Shown here in pieces: positions 54,782 to 64,000 of a stretch of DNA of 64,000 nt (position 1 is its first letter; the number at the start of each line of letters is the position of its first letter). Location of the stretch: assembly GCA_001768565.1 (NCBI GenBank), contig MEOE01000013.1, positions 310,001 to 374,000 of the forward strand, in the 5' to 3' direction. The notes beneath the pieces are model-generated. The model had not been told where the DNA came from. It did no database searches and saw only the letters and a list, made by a program, of their open reading frames with translations. The stretch comes from Bacteroidetes bacterium GWF2_33_16. GTDB lineage: Bacteria > Bacteroidota > Bacteroidia > Bacteroidales > UBA12077. The position numbers and the translations under genes are program-made.

Positions 54782-56521
54782 ATGGGAAGAGAAATAAAAT
54801 TTAGTCTTGTATATCGTGATATGTGGCAATCGTCGGGTAAATACGTACCAAGAATTGACCAGCTTAAAGAGATTGCTCCAGTTTTAATCGAGATGGGTTG
54901 TTTTTCCAGAATAGAAACGAATGGTGGTGCTTTTGAACAAATAAATCTTTTATACGGAGAAAATCCAAATACTGCTGTTCGTGAATGGACAAAACCTTTT
55001 AACGAAGCAGGTATACAAACCCACATGCTTGAGCGGGCCCTAAATGGCATTCGTATGTACCCAGTACCAGCTGATGTAAGAAGATTGATGTATAAAGTAA
55101 AAAAAGCTCAGGGAGTTGATATTGCTCGTTCGTTTTGCGGATTAAATGATCACCGTAATTTAGAGCTCTCGATAAAATATGCTAAAGAAGCAGGCATGAT
55201 TTCACAGGCAACATTAAGCATTACTCATTCGGCTATACATACTGTTGAGTATTATATGGATGTTGTTGATAAGGTTGTTGAATATGGAACCGACGAGATT
55301 TGCTTAAAAGATATGGCTGGAGTTGGTCGACCTGCTACATTAGGAAAGCTAGTATTTGAAATTAAGAAAAAATATCCACATATTATTATTCAATATCATG
55401 GTCATTCTGGCCCTGGTTTCTCTGTGGCTTCGATGTTGGAATGTGCAAGAGCAGGTGTCGACTATATTGATGTTGCCATGGAGCCTCTATCCTGGGGAAT
55501 GGTACATCCTGATGTTATTACAATTCAGGCTATGCTTAAAGATGCAGGGTTTAAAGTTCCAGAGATAAACATGAAAGCTTATATGAAAGCCCGTGCACTT
55601 ACACAAAAGTTTATGGATGACTTTTTGGGCTACTTTATTGATCAGAAAAACAGGTATACTTCATCATTATTGGTACAATCTGGATTACCCGGGGGAATGA
55701 TGGGCAGCATGATGGCCGACCTAAAAGGTGTGCATCAGGGATTAAATCAAATGTTGGAAACACAAGGTAAACCTACATTAACTCAAGATGATTTATTAGT
55801 AAAACTTTTCGACGAGGTTATTGATATTTGGCCAAAACTAGGAAACCCTCCTCTTGTTACTCCTTTTAGTCAGTATGTTAAAAATATTGCTCTTATAAAT
55901 GTAATGCAAGAAATACAAGGCAAAGGTAAATTCGAGATTATTGATGACAATTCGTGGGACATGATTCTTGGTAAGGCTGGAAAGCTACCTGGCACTTTAG
56001 CTCCTGAAATTGTTCAGCTTGCCGAGAAATTGGGCAAAGAGTTTTATACTGGTGTTCCACAAGATGGTTACCCTGATGAGCTCGATAAATACCGCAAAGA
56101 AATGACTGATAATGGCTGGGAATTTGGCCAAGATGATGAAGAGCTATTTGAACTTGCTATGCATGATCGTCAATATCGTGATTATAAGTCGGGACTGGCC
56201 AAGAAACGATTCAATGATGAATTGCAAAAAATGAAAGAGGAAGCAAAAGGCAAACCAGGCAAAGCAAAAAAACCAGAAGCTGGTAAAAAAGATATTATAG
56301 CTCCATATATGGGAAAAATTTTCTATAATTTGAATTATTTTATAGAAGAAAAAGCTATAGAATTAGGGAATAAAGTAACAAAAGGACAACGAATATGTTA
56401 TATCGAAAGTAATTATACATATGATGAAATAATTTCAGAATTTGATGGCGAAGTGGATGAAATATATTTTAATCATGGTGATACTGTTTCGAAGGGAGAC
56501 ATAATTGTTAAACTAAAGTAA
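54782..56521 (+). CDS. OadA/PycB-type carboxyltransferase with degenerate biotinyl domain
   Basis: A 579-residue protein of the pyruvate carboxylase subunit B / oxaloacetate decarboxylase alpha family. The TIM-barrel domain (about 5-280) has the metal-binding Asp13 in YRDMWQSSG, the catalytic Lys176 in CLKDMAG and the metal-binding HGH (206-208). The conserved PGGMMGSMM region and a PYC/OADA domain (about 300-480) follow. The C-terminal 70 residues have the biotinyl fold (IIAPYMGKIF, HGDTVSKGDIIVKL), but the AMKM turn reads ESNYTY: Tyr545 (codon 56414-56416) occupies the position of the biotin-acceptor lysine. The protein may use a separate carrier or have another role. A bidirectional terminator follows. 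Confidence 0.88.
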   Translation: MGREIKFSLVYRDMWQSSGKYVPRIDQLKEIAPVLIEMGCFSRIETNGGAFEQINLLYGENPNTAVREWTKPFNEAGIQTHMLERALNGIRMYPVPADVRRLMYKVKKAQGVDIARSFCGLNDHRNLELSIKYAKEAGMISQATLSITHSAIHTVEYYMDVVDKVVEYGTDEICLKDMAGVGRPATLGKLVFEIKKKYPHIIIQYHGHSGPGFSVASMLECARAGVDYIDVAMEPLSWGMVHPDVITIQAMLKDAGFKVPEINMKAYMKARALTQKFMDDFLGYFIDQKNRYTSSLLVQSGLPGGMMGSMMADLKGVHQGLNQMLETQGKPTLTQDDLLVKLFDEVIDIWPKLGNPPLVTPFSQYVKNIALINVMQEIQGKGKFEIIDDNSWDMILGKAGKLPGTLAPEIVQLAEKLGKEFYTGVPQDGYPDELDKYRKEMTDNGWEFGQDDEELFELAMHDRQYRDYKSGLAKKRFNDELQKMKEEAKGKPGKAKKPEAGKKDIIAPYMGKIFYNLNYFIEEKAIELGNKVTKGQRICYIESNYTYDEIISEFDGEVDEIYFNHGDTVSKGDIIVKLK

Positions 56522-56530
56522 TTAATAAAA

Positions 56531-56560
56531 AAGAGGCAATCTAACATTTGATTGCCTCTT
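56531..56560. terminator. bidirectional terminator after the carboxyltransferase gene
   Basis: An 11-bp stem (AAGAGGCAATC/GATTGCCTCTT, 8-nt loop) has a run of T on the plus strand and a six-A stretch at its left side, so it can serve both the carboxyltransferase gene and the convergent DHOD-like gene. Confidence 0.9.
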
Positions 56561-56586
56561 TTTTTTTCAAACTTATAATTACTATC

Positions 56587-57600
56587 TTAAACCTGACTTT
56601 TCTTTAAAAATGAATCAGAGCTATTTAAAAGCATATCAACATATTGAGCACGTAGATAAACAAATGGATCTTTCGCATTTTTTCTTGAAAGTTTACCACG
56701 AAAATCATTAATTGACTTATATCCTTTTTTATCCATCCAATGATTTAAATCGTCAATAATCTTTGTAATCTGACCAAACTTATTCTTATATAAAGTACTA
56801 ACTATCTGAACTGTATTTGCACCTGCCAACAACATTTTTATTACATCTTCCCCATCATAAATACCAGAACCACTCGAAATATCAGCTTTTATATTACCAT
56901 ACAACAAACCTGTATAGCGCAATGATGTTCTATAATCACCCTTATTACTAAGGTTAAAAGGGAAAATATTCTTCTCAGTTTCGATATCAATCTCTGGTTC
57001 AAACAAACGATTAAAAAGCACAAATCCATTTACATTGAGCTTATCCATCTCAGTAATAAAATTTAATGAATTACTGTAGTATGGGGTTAGCTTTACAGCC
57101 ACAGGAATTTTTACTGTTTTGCGAATAGTTTTTACTATATCTATCTGGTGTTCTTCGAATTTTTGGGCCGTTAAATCAACCTTTTTAGGAATGTTATAAA
57201 GATTTATTTCCAACGCATCAACTCCAGTTTCTTCAATCAACTTTGCATATTCTTCCCACGATTCTTTATAAATTGCATTAATACTTGCTATTACTGGAAT
57301 AGTTGCAGCATCTTTTGTTTTCTTGAGATTAAGCAAAAACTCTTTAGGTCCAGCATGTTCCATTTCAGGAAATAACTTGATCATTTCGGCATTACGATCA
57401 TCGTAGATGCTAAGTTCGTCTTGCAAATGAGCCGACTCAAGGTTAATCTGCTCCTCGAATAATGATTTAAAAACAATGGCACCAATACCGGCATTCTCCA
57501 TTGCTTTAATATTTTCAAGTTTTAATGCAAGATTTGAAGATCCTGCAATAAGGGGATTTTTTAGTTTTAATCCCATGTAGGTAGTAGTTAAATCAGCCAT
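56587..57600 (-). CDS. dihydroorotate dehydrogenase-like flavoprotein
   Basis: A 337-residue TIM-barrel flavoprotein resembling class 1 dihydroorotate dehydrogenase. The start TTYMGLKLKNPLIAGSS (5-21) is the usual FMN barrel opening. ALEINLYNIP, IPVAVKLTPYYS and GSGIYDGEDVIKMLLAGANTVQI (split: SGSGIYDGED and LLAGANTVQ) supply the FMN phosphate site. Proteins of this type lie beside nifJ in many Bacteroidota, as here, and are usually thought not to be the true PyrD. They may move electrons for a ferredoxin- or NAD-linked reaction; that is inference. A terminator stands between it and nifJ. Confidence 0.85.
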   Translation of the reverse strand: MADLTTTYMGLKLKNPLIAGSSNLALKLENIKAMENAGIGAIVFKSLFEEQINLESAHLQDELSIYDDRNAEMIKLFPEMEHAGPKEFLLNLKKTKDAATIPVIASINAIYKESWEEYAKLIEETGVDALEINLYNIPKKVDLTAQKFEEHQIDIVKTIRKTVKIPVAVKLTPYYSNSLNFITEMDKLNVNGFVLFNRLFEPEIDIETEKNIFPFNLSNKGDYRTSLRYTGLLYGNIKADISSGSGIYDGEDVIKMLLAGANTVQIVSTLYKNKFGQITKIIDDLNHWMDKKGYKSINDFRGKLSRKNAKDPFVYLRAQYVDMLLNSSDSFLKKSQV

Positions 57601-57738
57601 ATCTTTTTATGTTTTTGGGGTTACTAATTTTTCTAATAAAACAAGTATGTAAGTACTTGGTTCAAAAAATTGTTTAATATTTTGTCGTTTTGATTAAAAA
57701 ACTATTAAACACATTAAAAAGAAAACCAGTTAAACAAA

Positions 57739-57762
57739 AAAAGCAGGGCGAACCCTGCTTTT
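57739..57762 (-). terminator. intrinsic terminator of nifJ
   Basis: A perfect 10-bp stem AAAAGCAGGG/CCCTGCTTTT with loop CGAA, followed on the minus strand by T-rich sequence. It lies 20 nt past the nifJ stop. Confidence 0.88.
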
Positions 57763-57781
57763 AAAATTTGAGAATATCTAA

Positions 57782-60700
57782 TTATTTAGAAAAATCATGT
57801 GATGCCAATCGTTTATATCCATTGTATCTCCATTTAGCATCCTCTTCGGCTCGTTTAAACAATTCAACTGCTTCCTGAGGGAACGCTTGGGATAATGATG
57901 AATATCTAACTTCGCTGCTTAGGAATTCCTGGAATTTACTCCAATTTGGTTCGGCAGAATCAAGTTCGAATGGATTCTTGCCTTGTGCTTCCATTAATGG
58001 ATTAAATCTGTAATTATGCCAGTAACCACATTCAACAGCTAATTTTGCTTCCTGTTGAGTTTTGCCCATACCTGCATTTAATCCGTGGTTAATACATGGA
58101 GAATATGCAATAATAAGTGATGGGCCTGGATACTCCTCAGCTTCTTTTAATGCTTTGAAGTATTGATTCTGGCTTGCTCCCATTGAAACTTGTGCAACAT
58201 ATACATAGCCGTATGACATAGCCATCATACCAAGATCTTTCTTACGCGTGCGCATACCTGCAGCAGCAAATTTAGCTACAGCACCCACAGGAGTTGATTT
58301 TGATGCCTGACCACCTGTATTTGAATATACCTCTGTATCAAGAACCAGTACATTAACATCACTACCTGACGCCAATACATGATCTAAACCACCATAACCA
58401 ATATCATATGCCCAACCATCACCACCAAAAATCCATACTGACTTTTTAGCAAGATATTGTTTTAATTGAATAATATCTTTTGCGATTGGGTGTTTTTCAT
58501 TTTTAAGCGCAGCTAACACTTTTTCAGTTGCTTTTTTAGATGCCTCAGCATTTGCCATACTGTCAATCCATTCCTGGAATGCCACTTTGGTTTCAGGTGC
58601 AACATCATTTATTGTTGCAGTCATCTTTTCAAAAATTCTAAGACGCATCTTATCAACACCTACAGACATACCTAAACCATATTCGGCATTATCTTCGAAT
58701 AACGAATTTGCCCAAGCAGGTCCATGTCCTTCTTTATTTGCACAATATGGAGTTGATGGAGCTGAGCCACCATAAATTGAAGAACATCCTGTTGCATTAG
58801 CAACCATCATTCTATCACCAAATAATTGAGTAATGGCTTTGATATATGGAGTTTCTCCGCAACCAGCGCAAGCACCACTGAATTCAAATAATGGTTGTGC
58901 AAACTGGCTATTTTTAACACTCTTCGTTTTGTCTAGAACAGTATCTTTATATCCTACATGCTTATGCATATAGTCGAAACGTGCGTCTTCGGCTAACTGA
59001 CTTTCAAGAGGCTGCATAACCAGTGCCTTTGTTTTAGCAGGACAAACATCAGCACAGTTTCCACAACCAGTACAATCTAATGGACTAACCTGCATTCTAA
59101 ACTGATATTCTTTTGTACCACCAGTACCTTTAATTGTTACAGTTCCTTCAGGAGCATTTTTCAGTTCTTCCTCTGTTAACAAGAACGGACGTATAACTGC
59201 GTGAGGACAAACATACGCACATTGATTACACTGAATACAATTCTCAGAAATCCACTCAGGTACATTAACCGCAATACCTCGTTTTTCAAAAGCTGTTGTT
59301 CCTGCAGGAAACGTTCCGTCTTCTCTTCCTAAGAAAGCACTTACTGGCAAATCATCCCCTTTTTGTAGGTTTATTGGTTCAACCACATTCTGAATAAACT
59401 CTGGAATATCATTATTTCTTTCAGATGGTTTTACAACAATATTTTTCCATTCAGCAGGAATTTTAATTTCGGTTAGTTCACCTCCACGATCAACTGCTGC
59501 TTTATTCATTGCAACAATCTCTTCACCTTTGCGTCCGAATGATTTAACAATGGCTTTCTTCATTTGTGCTTCTGCTAATTCGTAAGGAATAACATTTGCA
59601 ATTTTAAAGAATGCAGCTTGCATAATCATATTGGTTCTATTACCCAACCCAATTTCTTCAGCAATTTTTGTTGCATTAATTATGTAACATTTAATCTCTT
59701 TTTCGGCAAGAATTTTCTTCATGCTATCAGGGAAACGGGTTTTTGTTTCTTCAACATCCCAAATACTATTTAAAAGGAATGTTCCACCTTTTTTAATTCC
59801 CCTTAGCATTTCGTACTTATCCAAATAAGCAGGAACATGGCATGCTACGAAATCTGGTGTACCAACTAAATATGAAGAACGAATTGGTTGATCACCAAAA
59901 CGTAAATGAGAAACAGTAATACCTCCTGATTTTTTTGAATCGTATGCGAAGTAAGCTTGTGCATATTTATCGGTATTATCACCAATAATTTTAATTGAGT
60001 TTTTATTTGCACCTACTGTACCATCTGATCCTAATCCATAAAATTTACCTTCGAATGTACCTTTTGGAACAACACTCAGTTCAGGCAATAATGGTAATGA
60101 TAAGAATGTAACATCATCAACAATACCTACAGTAAATCCATTTTTTGGTTCTGGTAAAGCAAGGTTATTATAAATTGAGATGATTTGAGATGGGGTTGTA
60201 TCTTTTGAGCTTAATCCATAACGACCACCAACAATAATTGGAGCTTTATCTTTACCATAAAATAACTCGCGTACATCAAGATATAATGGTTCGCCATTTG
60301 CTCCTGGTTCTTTTGTTCTATCTAATACAGCAATACGTTTTACTGATTTAGGAAGAACTTTCATGAAATATTTTTCTGAGAATGGACGATATAAATGAAC
60401 AGAAACTAATCCTACTTTTTCGCCTTGGGCTATTTTGTAATCGATAACTTCTTTTATTGTAGAAGTAACTGAGCCCATAGCAACAATTATATTTTCAGCA
60501 TCCGGAGCACCATAGTATGTAAATGGGTGATATTCTCTACCAGTCATTTTGGTGATTTCCTGCATGTATTCTTCTACCATATCAGGTAGTGGCGCATAAA
60601 ATGAATTTGCGGCTTCACGACTTTGGAAATAAATATCTGGATTCTGAGCTGTACCTCTTGTAACAGGATGTTCCGGATTCAACGCATTATTTCTAAAACG

Positions 60701-61309
60701 TTGTAAGGCTTCGTAATCAAGTAATTTAGCAAGATCATCATTTTCGAAATATTCTACTTTTTGAATTTCGTGAGAAGTTCTAAAACCATCAAAGAAATGT
60801 ACGAAAGGAACCCTTGACTTTATAGAAACAAGGTGAGCAACACCAGCTAAATCCATAATTTCCTGAACGCTACCTGTAGCAAGAAAAGCAAATCCAGTTT
60901 GACGGGCACTCATTACATCACTATGATCACCAAAAATAGATAATGCCTGAGCAGCTAAGCTACGAGCACTCACATGAAAAACCCCTGGTAATAATTCACC
61001 AGCAATTTTATACATATTTGGAATCATTAATAACAATCCCTGTGATGCAGTATATGTTGTAGTTAAAGCACCTGCTTGCAGCGAACCATGAACAGCACCT
61101 GCAGCTCCCCCTTCGGATTGCATTTCGGTAACCTGAACTCTATCGCCAAAAATATTTTTTCTACCATTTGCTGACCATTCATCAACATATTCGGCCATTG
61201 TTGAAGAGGGTGTAATAGGATAGATCGCGGCAACTTCGCTAAACATATATGCAACATGTGCTGCAGCATAGTTACCATCGCATGTTATAAATTTCTTTTT
61301 TTGTGACAT
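57782..61309 (-). CDS. nifJ: pyruvate:ferredoxin (flavodoxin) oxidoreductase
   Basis: Single-chain PFOR, 1175 residues, that converts pyruvate and CoA to acetyl-CoA, CO2 and reduced ferredoxin: a central enzyme of anaerobic fermentation. Domain order is as expected: pyrimidine-binding domain (AAAHVAYMFSEVAAIYPITPSS in part), CoA-binding domain, two ferredoxin-type [4Fe-4S] sites (CIQCNQCAYVCPH and CTGCGNCADVCP), and the TPP-binding domain with the third cluster (CAGCGETPY and NATGCSS) and GGDGWAYDIGYGG. A Shine-Dalgarno-like AGGAG (61316-61320, minus strand) lies 6 bases before the ATG, unusual in this window. A promoter lies about 55 nt upstream. Confidence 0.97.
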   Translation of the reverse strand: MSQKKKFITCDGNYAAAHVAYMFSEVAAIYPITPSSTMAEYVDEWSANGRKNIFGDRVQVTEMQSEGGAAGAVHGSLQAGALTTTYTASQGLLLMIPNMYKIAGELLPGVFHVSARSLAAQALSIFGDHSDVMSARQTGFAFLATGSVQEIMDLAGVAHLVSIKSRVPFVHFFDGFRTSHEIQKVEYFENDDLAKLLDYEALQRFRNNALNPEHPVTRGTAQNPDIYFQSREAANSFYAPLPDMVEEYMQEITKMTGREYHPFTYYGAPDAENIIVAMGSVTSTIKEVIDYKIAQGEKVGLVSVHLYRPFSEKYFMKVLPKSVKRIAVLDRTKEPGANGEPLYLDVRELFYGKDKAPIIVGGRYGLSSKDTTPSQIISIYNNLALPEPKNGFTVGIVDDVTFLSLPLLPELSVVPKGTFEGKFYGLGSDGTVGANKNSIKIIGDNTDKYAQAYFAYDSKKSGGITVSHLRFGDQPIRSSYLVGTPDFVACHVPAYLDKYEMLRGIKKGGTFLLNSIWDVEETKTRFPDSMKKILAEKEIKCYIINATKIAEEIGLGNRTNMIMQAAFFKIANVIPYELAEAQMKKAIVKSFGRKGEEIVAMNKAAVDRGGELTEIKIPAEWKNIVVKPSERNNDIPEFIQNVVEPINLQKGDDLPVSAFLGREDGTFPAGTTAFEKRGIAVNVPEWISENCIQCNQCAYVCPHAVIRPFLLTEEELKNAPEGTVTIKGTGGTKEYQFRMQVSPLDCTGCGNCADVCPAKTKALVMQPLESQLAEDARFDYMHKHVGYKDTVLDKTKSVKNSQFAQPLFEFSGACAGCGETPYIKAITQLFGDRMMVANATGCSSIYGGSAPSTPYCANKEGHGPAWANSLFEDNAEYGLGMSVGVDKMRLRIFEKMTATINDVAPETKVAFQEWIDSMANAEASKKATEKVLAALKNEKHPIAKDIIQLKQYLAKKSVWIFGGDGWAYDIGYGGLDHVLASGSDVNVLVLDTEVYSNTGGQASKSTPVGAVAKFAAAGMRTRKKDLGMMAMSYGYVYVAQVSMGASQNQYFKALKEAEEYPGPSLIIAYSPCINHGLNAGMGKTQQEAKLAVECGYWHNYRFNPLMEAQGKNPFELDSAEPNWSKFQEFLSSEVRYSSLSQAFPQEAVELFKRAEEDAKWRYNGYKRLASHDFSK

Positions 61310-61363
61310 TTCTAACTCCTTAATTTATTTATTAAAAGACAATTAACTAGTTTTTTGGACTTA

Positions 61364-61395
61364 CAAAATTATAATAAAAATCTTACTTATTACAG
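61364..61395 (-). promoter_or_regulatory. promoter of nifJ
   Basis: On the minus strand CTG (61395-61393), a 21-nt spacer and TAATTTTG (61371-61364) match the Bacteroidota consensus with one upstream mismatch. Confidence 0.55.
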
Positions 61396-61476
61396 ATTTA
61401 TGGTAGAAATTAGCCTTATTGACAATAATTCATTTTCATTTCAAATAATAGTGTATCTGCCTAATAATCAAAATAA

Positions 61477-61502
61477 AAAATGCGGGATATTTCCCGCATT
61501 TT
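61477..61502 (-). terminator. intrinsic terminator of rho
   Basis: AAAATGCGGGA pairs perfectly with TCCCGCATTTT across a 4-nt loop; T-rich sequence follows on the minus strand. It lies 22 nt past the rho stop. Confidence 0.87.
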
Positions 61503-61524
61503 GAATCTATTGTGTTGTTAAACA

Positions 61525-63168
61525 TTACTCACTGTTCATAGAAACAAGGAATTCTTCATTCGATTGAGTTTTTAGCATCCTGTCGCGTAAAAACTCCATT
61601 GCTTCTACCGAATTCATATCGGTTAAGTAATTACGTAATATCCATGTTTTATTCAACATTGTGCCTTCAATAAGCAATTCTTCTCGTCGTGTACTTGAAG
61701 CAGTAATATCAACAGCTGGATAAATTCGCTTGTTAGATAATTTTCTGTCGAGCTGTAACTCCATATTTCCGGTACCTTTAAATTCTTCGAAAATAACATC
61801 ATCCATTTTCGATCCTGTTTCTGTTAATGCTGTAGCCAAAATTGTTAAAGAACCACCTTCTTCGATGTTACGAGCAGCTCCGAAAAATCTTTTTGGTTTG
61901 TGTAATGCATTTGCATCTACACCACCCGAGAGAACTTTACCTGAAGCAGGAGAAACAGTATTAAACGCACGAGCAAGACGTGTAATTGAGTCTAACAATA
62001 TTACAACATCATGTCCACACTCAACTAATCGTTTGGCTTTTTCAAGTACAATATTTGCAACTCTTACGTGTCGTTCTGCAGGCTCGTCGAAAGTAGATGA
62101 TATTACCTCAGCATTTACACTTCGTGCCATATCGGTAACCTCTTCAGGACGCTCATCAATCAATAATACAATCATATATACTTCAGGATGATTTGCCGCT
62201 ATAGCATTTGCAATCTCCTTTAGTAAAACTGTTTTACCTGTTTTTGGCTGAGCTACGATTAAACCACGTTGTCCCTTGCCAATTGGAGCAAACATATCAA
62301 CAACACGAGCCGAAAGTTTATCATTTCTGCCGCTTACTAATTTGAATTTTTCTTCTGGGAAAAGAGGTGTTAAGTAATCAAAAGGAACTCTATCTCGAAT
62401 ATAATCAGGACTTCTTCCATTGATTTTTTCAACTTTAATTAAAGGGAAATATTTCTCACCTTCTTTTGGTGGACGAATTGATCCTTCCACACTATCTCCT
62501 GTTTTTAAACCGAACAGTTTTATTTGTGATTGTGATACATAAATATCATCAGGAGAATTAAGGTAATTATATTCTGATGATCGTAAAAACCCATATCCAT
62601 CGGGCATTATTTCTAGCACTCCAGAATTTGAAATAATTCCTTCGAATTCAAATGATCGATCGTTTGTTTTTTTCTCGAATGTTCTTTTCTGAAAATTATC
62701 TTTTGAAGGTCTTTCAAAAGGTTTTTTTATTTGATCACGATCCATTCCTGTGTCTGTATTTTCAAAAGATTCAACAGCAGGAGTTTCGACAGGTGCAGCA
62801 ACAACTTCTTCAGGAGCAGTATAAACAATTTCTGGTTCTTCTCCATTTAAAGAAAAATCATCGTGTTTGCTCACCATTGTTTTTTCAAACTCATTTACCG
62901 GATTGTCAAGTTTTCTGTCGGCACGTTTAATAATTTTGACTTTTTCCCTTGGTTCCTTATCTGGCTGAGGTTTTTCGTCAATACGTTTACGGTGTTTAAG
63001 TTTTTTGTCAGGCTTAACTTCAGTAGTAGCATTGATTGCTTGCTGATCAAGGATTTTGTAGATTAAATCCTGTTTTTTAAGGGCATCAAATTTTTTAATA
63101 TCTAACTGCTTTGCTATATCCTTTAACTCAGGAAGTAGCTTTTTATTCAACTCAAGAATATCGTACAT
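61525..63168 (-). CDS. rho: transcription termination factor Rho
   Basis: Hexameric RNA helicase that ends transcription. 547 residues, longer than the 419-residue E. coli protein because of an insertion. Residues 1-45 form the Rho_N domain; 46-175 is a charged, low-complexity linker; a cold-shock RNA-binding domain follows ([15 protein letters not shown], 183-197). The ATPase core has the P-loop AQPKTGKT (306-313), [15 protein letters not shown], and [12 protein letters not shown]. Such linkers are common in Bacteroidota Rho and may bind RNA. It is divergent from rpoD, 343 bp apart. Confidence 0.96.
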   Translation of the reverse strand: MYDILELNKKLLPELKDIAKQLDIKKFDALKKQDLIYKILDQQAINATTEVKPDKKLKHRKRIDEKPQPDKEPREKVKIIKRADRKLDNPVNEFEKTMVSKHDDFSLNGEEPEIVYTAPEEVVAAPVETPAVESFENTDTGMDRDQIKKPFERPSKDNFQKRTFEKKTNDRSFEFEGIISNSGVLEIMPDGYGFLRSSEYNYLNSPDDIYVSQSQIKLFGLKTGDSVEGSIRPPKEGEKYFPLIKVEKINGRSPDYIRDRVPFDYLTPLFPEEKFKLVSGRNDKLSARVVDMFAPIGKGQRGLIVAQPKTGKTVLLKEIANAIAANHPEVYMIVLLIDERPEEVTDMARSVNAEVISSTFDEPAERHVRVANIVLEKAKRLVECGHDVVILLDSITRLARAFNTVSPASGKVLSGGVDANALHKPKRFFGAARNIEEGGSLTILATALTETGSKMDDVIFEEFKGTGNMELQLDRKLSNKRIYPAVDITASSTRREELLIEGTMLNKTWILRNYLTDMNSVEAMEFLRDRMLKTQSNEEFLVSMNSE

Positions 63169-63511
63169 AAAAGTTATTTTGGGAAATTTATTTAATGATT
63201 TAAAACTAACTAATCAAATTATATAATAATCATTGATTTAACCAGTAAAAATGAACGATTTATTAATCGTAAAGAATAGAATTACAAAACGCTTGTTGGA
63301 AAATCAATGCAATATTAAAGATTTCCTTACAAATACCAAAACTTGTAATTAAATATTTTGAAAAAAAATATGAAATTCTTATTGATTCTGTAAAATTAAT
63401 GAAAAAATAATTACCTAAATGCGTTTTGTAAACATATTTGAATAAATTTGTAACCATTAGTTAATAAATAACGTATTAATTAAGGCATTTAACTTTCATC
63501 AAACCCTAAAA
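63169..63511. other. divergent region between rho and rpoD
   Basis: About 340 bp of AT-rich DNA carrying promoters for both genes. TAAATTTG (63443-63450, plus strand) fits a -7 element for rpoD, but the nearest TTTG is only 14 nt upstream, so no full promoter is called. No open frame looks real. Confidence 0.5.
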
Positions 63512-64000
63512 ATGAGACAGTTAAAAATCATAAAACAAGTTACTAACCGGGAAACTGCCTCACTTGATAAGTATTTACACGAAATTGGAAAGGTTGATCT
63601 TCTCTCGGCAGATGAAGAGGTCGAATTAGCACGCAGAGTAAGAAGTGGCGATCATGTTGCTTTAGAAAGATTAATAAAAGCAAACCTTCGATTTGTTGTT
63701 TCTGTTTCTAAACAATATCAAAATCAAGGACTTAGCTTACCCGATTTAATTAATGAAGGAAATCTTGGATTAATTAAGGCTGCTAAACGATTTGATGAAA
63801 CACGAGGATTCAAGTTTATTTCTTATGCTGTTTGGTGGATAAGACAATCGATATTACAAGCCCTAGCAGAACAAGCAAGAATTGTTAGATTACCTCTGAA
63901 TAAAATTGGATCAATAAATAAAATAAACAAAGCTCTATCGGAGTTAGAACAAAAATATGAAAGAGAACCTTCAATTGAAGAAATCTCAAAAGCCATTGAA
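63512..64000 (+). CDS. rpoD: primary RNA polymerase sigma factor, 5' part
   Basis: The window ends inside the gene after 163 codons. It starts [14 protein letters not shown], as short Bacteroidota primary sigma factors do (no region 1.1). Region 1.2 ([20 protein letters not shown]) and region 2 are present: [20 protein letters not shown] (2.1-2.2), [18 protein letters not shown], and [17 protein letters not shown] (2.3-2.4, -10 recognition). Region 3 begins near 140. Expected total is about 287 residues. The plus-strand start codon at 63512 is the first ATG that gives the family N-terminus. Confidence 0.95.
   Translation, partial: MRQLKIIKQVTNRETASLDKYLHEIGKVDLLSADEEVELARRVRSGDHVALERLIKANLRFVVSVSKQYQNQGLSLPDLINEGNLGLIKAAKRFDETRGFKFISYAVWWIRQSILQALAEQARIVRLPLNKIGSINKINKALSELEQKYEREPSIEEISKAIE

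Overview
The window is a stretch of chromosome from an AT-rich member of the Bacteroidota, most likely a Bacteroidia/Marinilabiliales-like anaerobe or facultative anaerobe. The assignment rests on several things seen together: the tRNA-tuf-tRNA order (Thr, Tyr, Gly, Thr, tuf, Trp), the rpsU-xerC-hpf order upstream of it, promoters of the TTTG-N19/20-TAnnTTTG type, a near absence of Shine-Dalgarno sequences, type IX secretion parts (PorT and a cargo protein with a C-terminal sorting domain), a TamL lipoprotein, and a single-chain pyruvate:ferredoxin oxidoreductase. No rRNA operon, prophage, CRISPR array or complete insertion sequence is present.

Layout. 1-3.4 kb: translation block (tRNA-Trp, tuf, four tRNAs, hibernation factor, XerC-type recombinase, bS21). 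3.5-8.4 kb: ComEA-like HhH protein, Na+-dependent transporter, and class II and class I fructose-bisphosphate aldolases side by side. 8.4-15.4 kb: TamL, an rRNA/tRNA methyltransferase, PorT, MenG/UbiE, PurL. 15.5-19.9 kb: short-chain dehydrogenase, secreted Ntn-type hydrolase, an orphan IS630-like helix-turn-helix protein, transaldolase, YciO-like protein. 19.9-25.0 kb: TrkH/TrkA potassium uptake and ComEC. 25.1-33.8 kb: a 1517-residue T9SS cargo, a BamA-like barrel protein, a nitroreductase and a small barrel protein; the intergenic DNA here is full of 7-bp-period repeats and GC-rich hairpins unlike the rest of the window. 33.8-40.4 kb: SRP RNA, DUF4199 protein, three glycosyltransferases, Nudix, MiaA, LuxC-type acyl-CoA reductase. 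40.5-45.4 kb: a TM2/DUF2752/DUF4870-like/M48 membrane operon and a complete AmmeMemoRadiSam cluster. 45.7-54.5 kb: MacB-like permease, SiaC-family protein, GAPDH, barrel protein, a 40-residue lipoprotein, a BNR-repeat protein, peptide deformylase, RuvX. 54.7-64 kb: OadA/PycB-type carboxyltransferase whose biotin-acceptor lysine is missing, dihydroorotate-dehydrogenase-like protein, PFOR, Rho, and the start of rpoD.

Together the metabolic genes (two aldolases, transaldolase, GAPDH, PFOR, carboxyltransferase) suggest fermentative sugar catabolism through glycolysis to pyruvate and acetyl-CoA. The outer-membrane genes (TamL, BamA-like, PorT, several small barrels) and the T9SS cargo suggest an envelope specialised for protein export. 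The most unusual signals are the heptad-repeat arrays that bracket two genes at 29.9-33.0 kb, the AmmeMemoRadiSam cluster, the carboxyltransferase with a Tyr in place of the biotinyl Lys, and the four-gene membrane operon ending in an M48 protease. All calls come from reading the sequence and from knowledge of the families; no database search was run.
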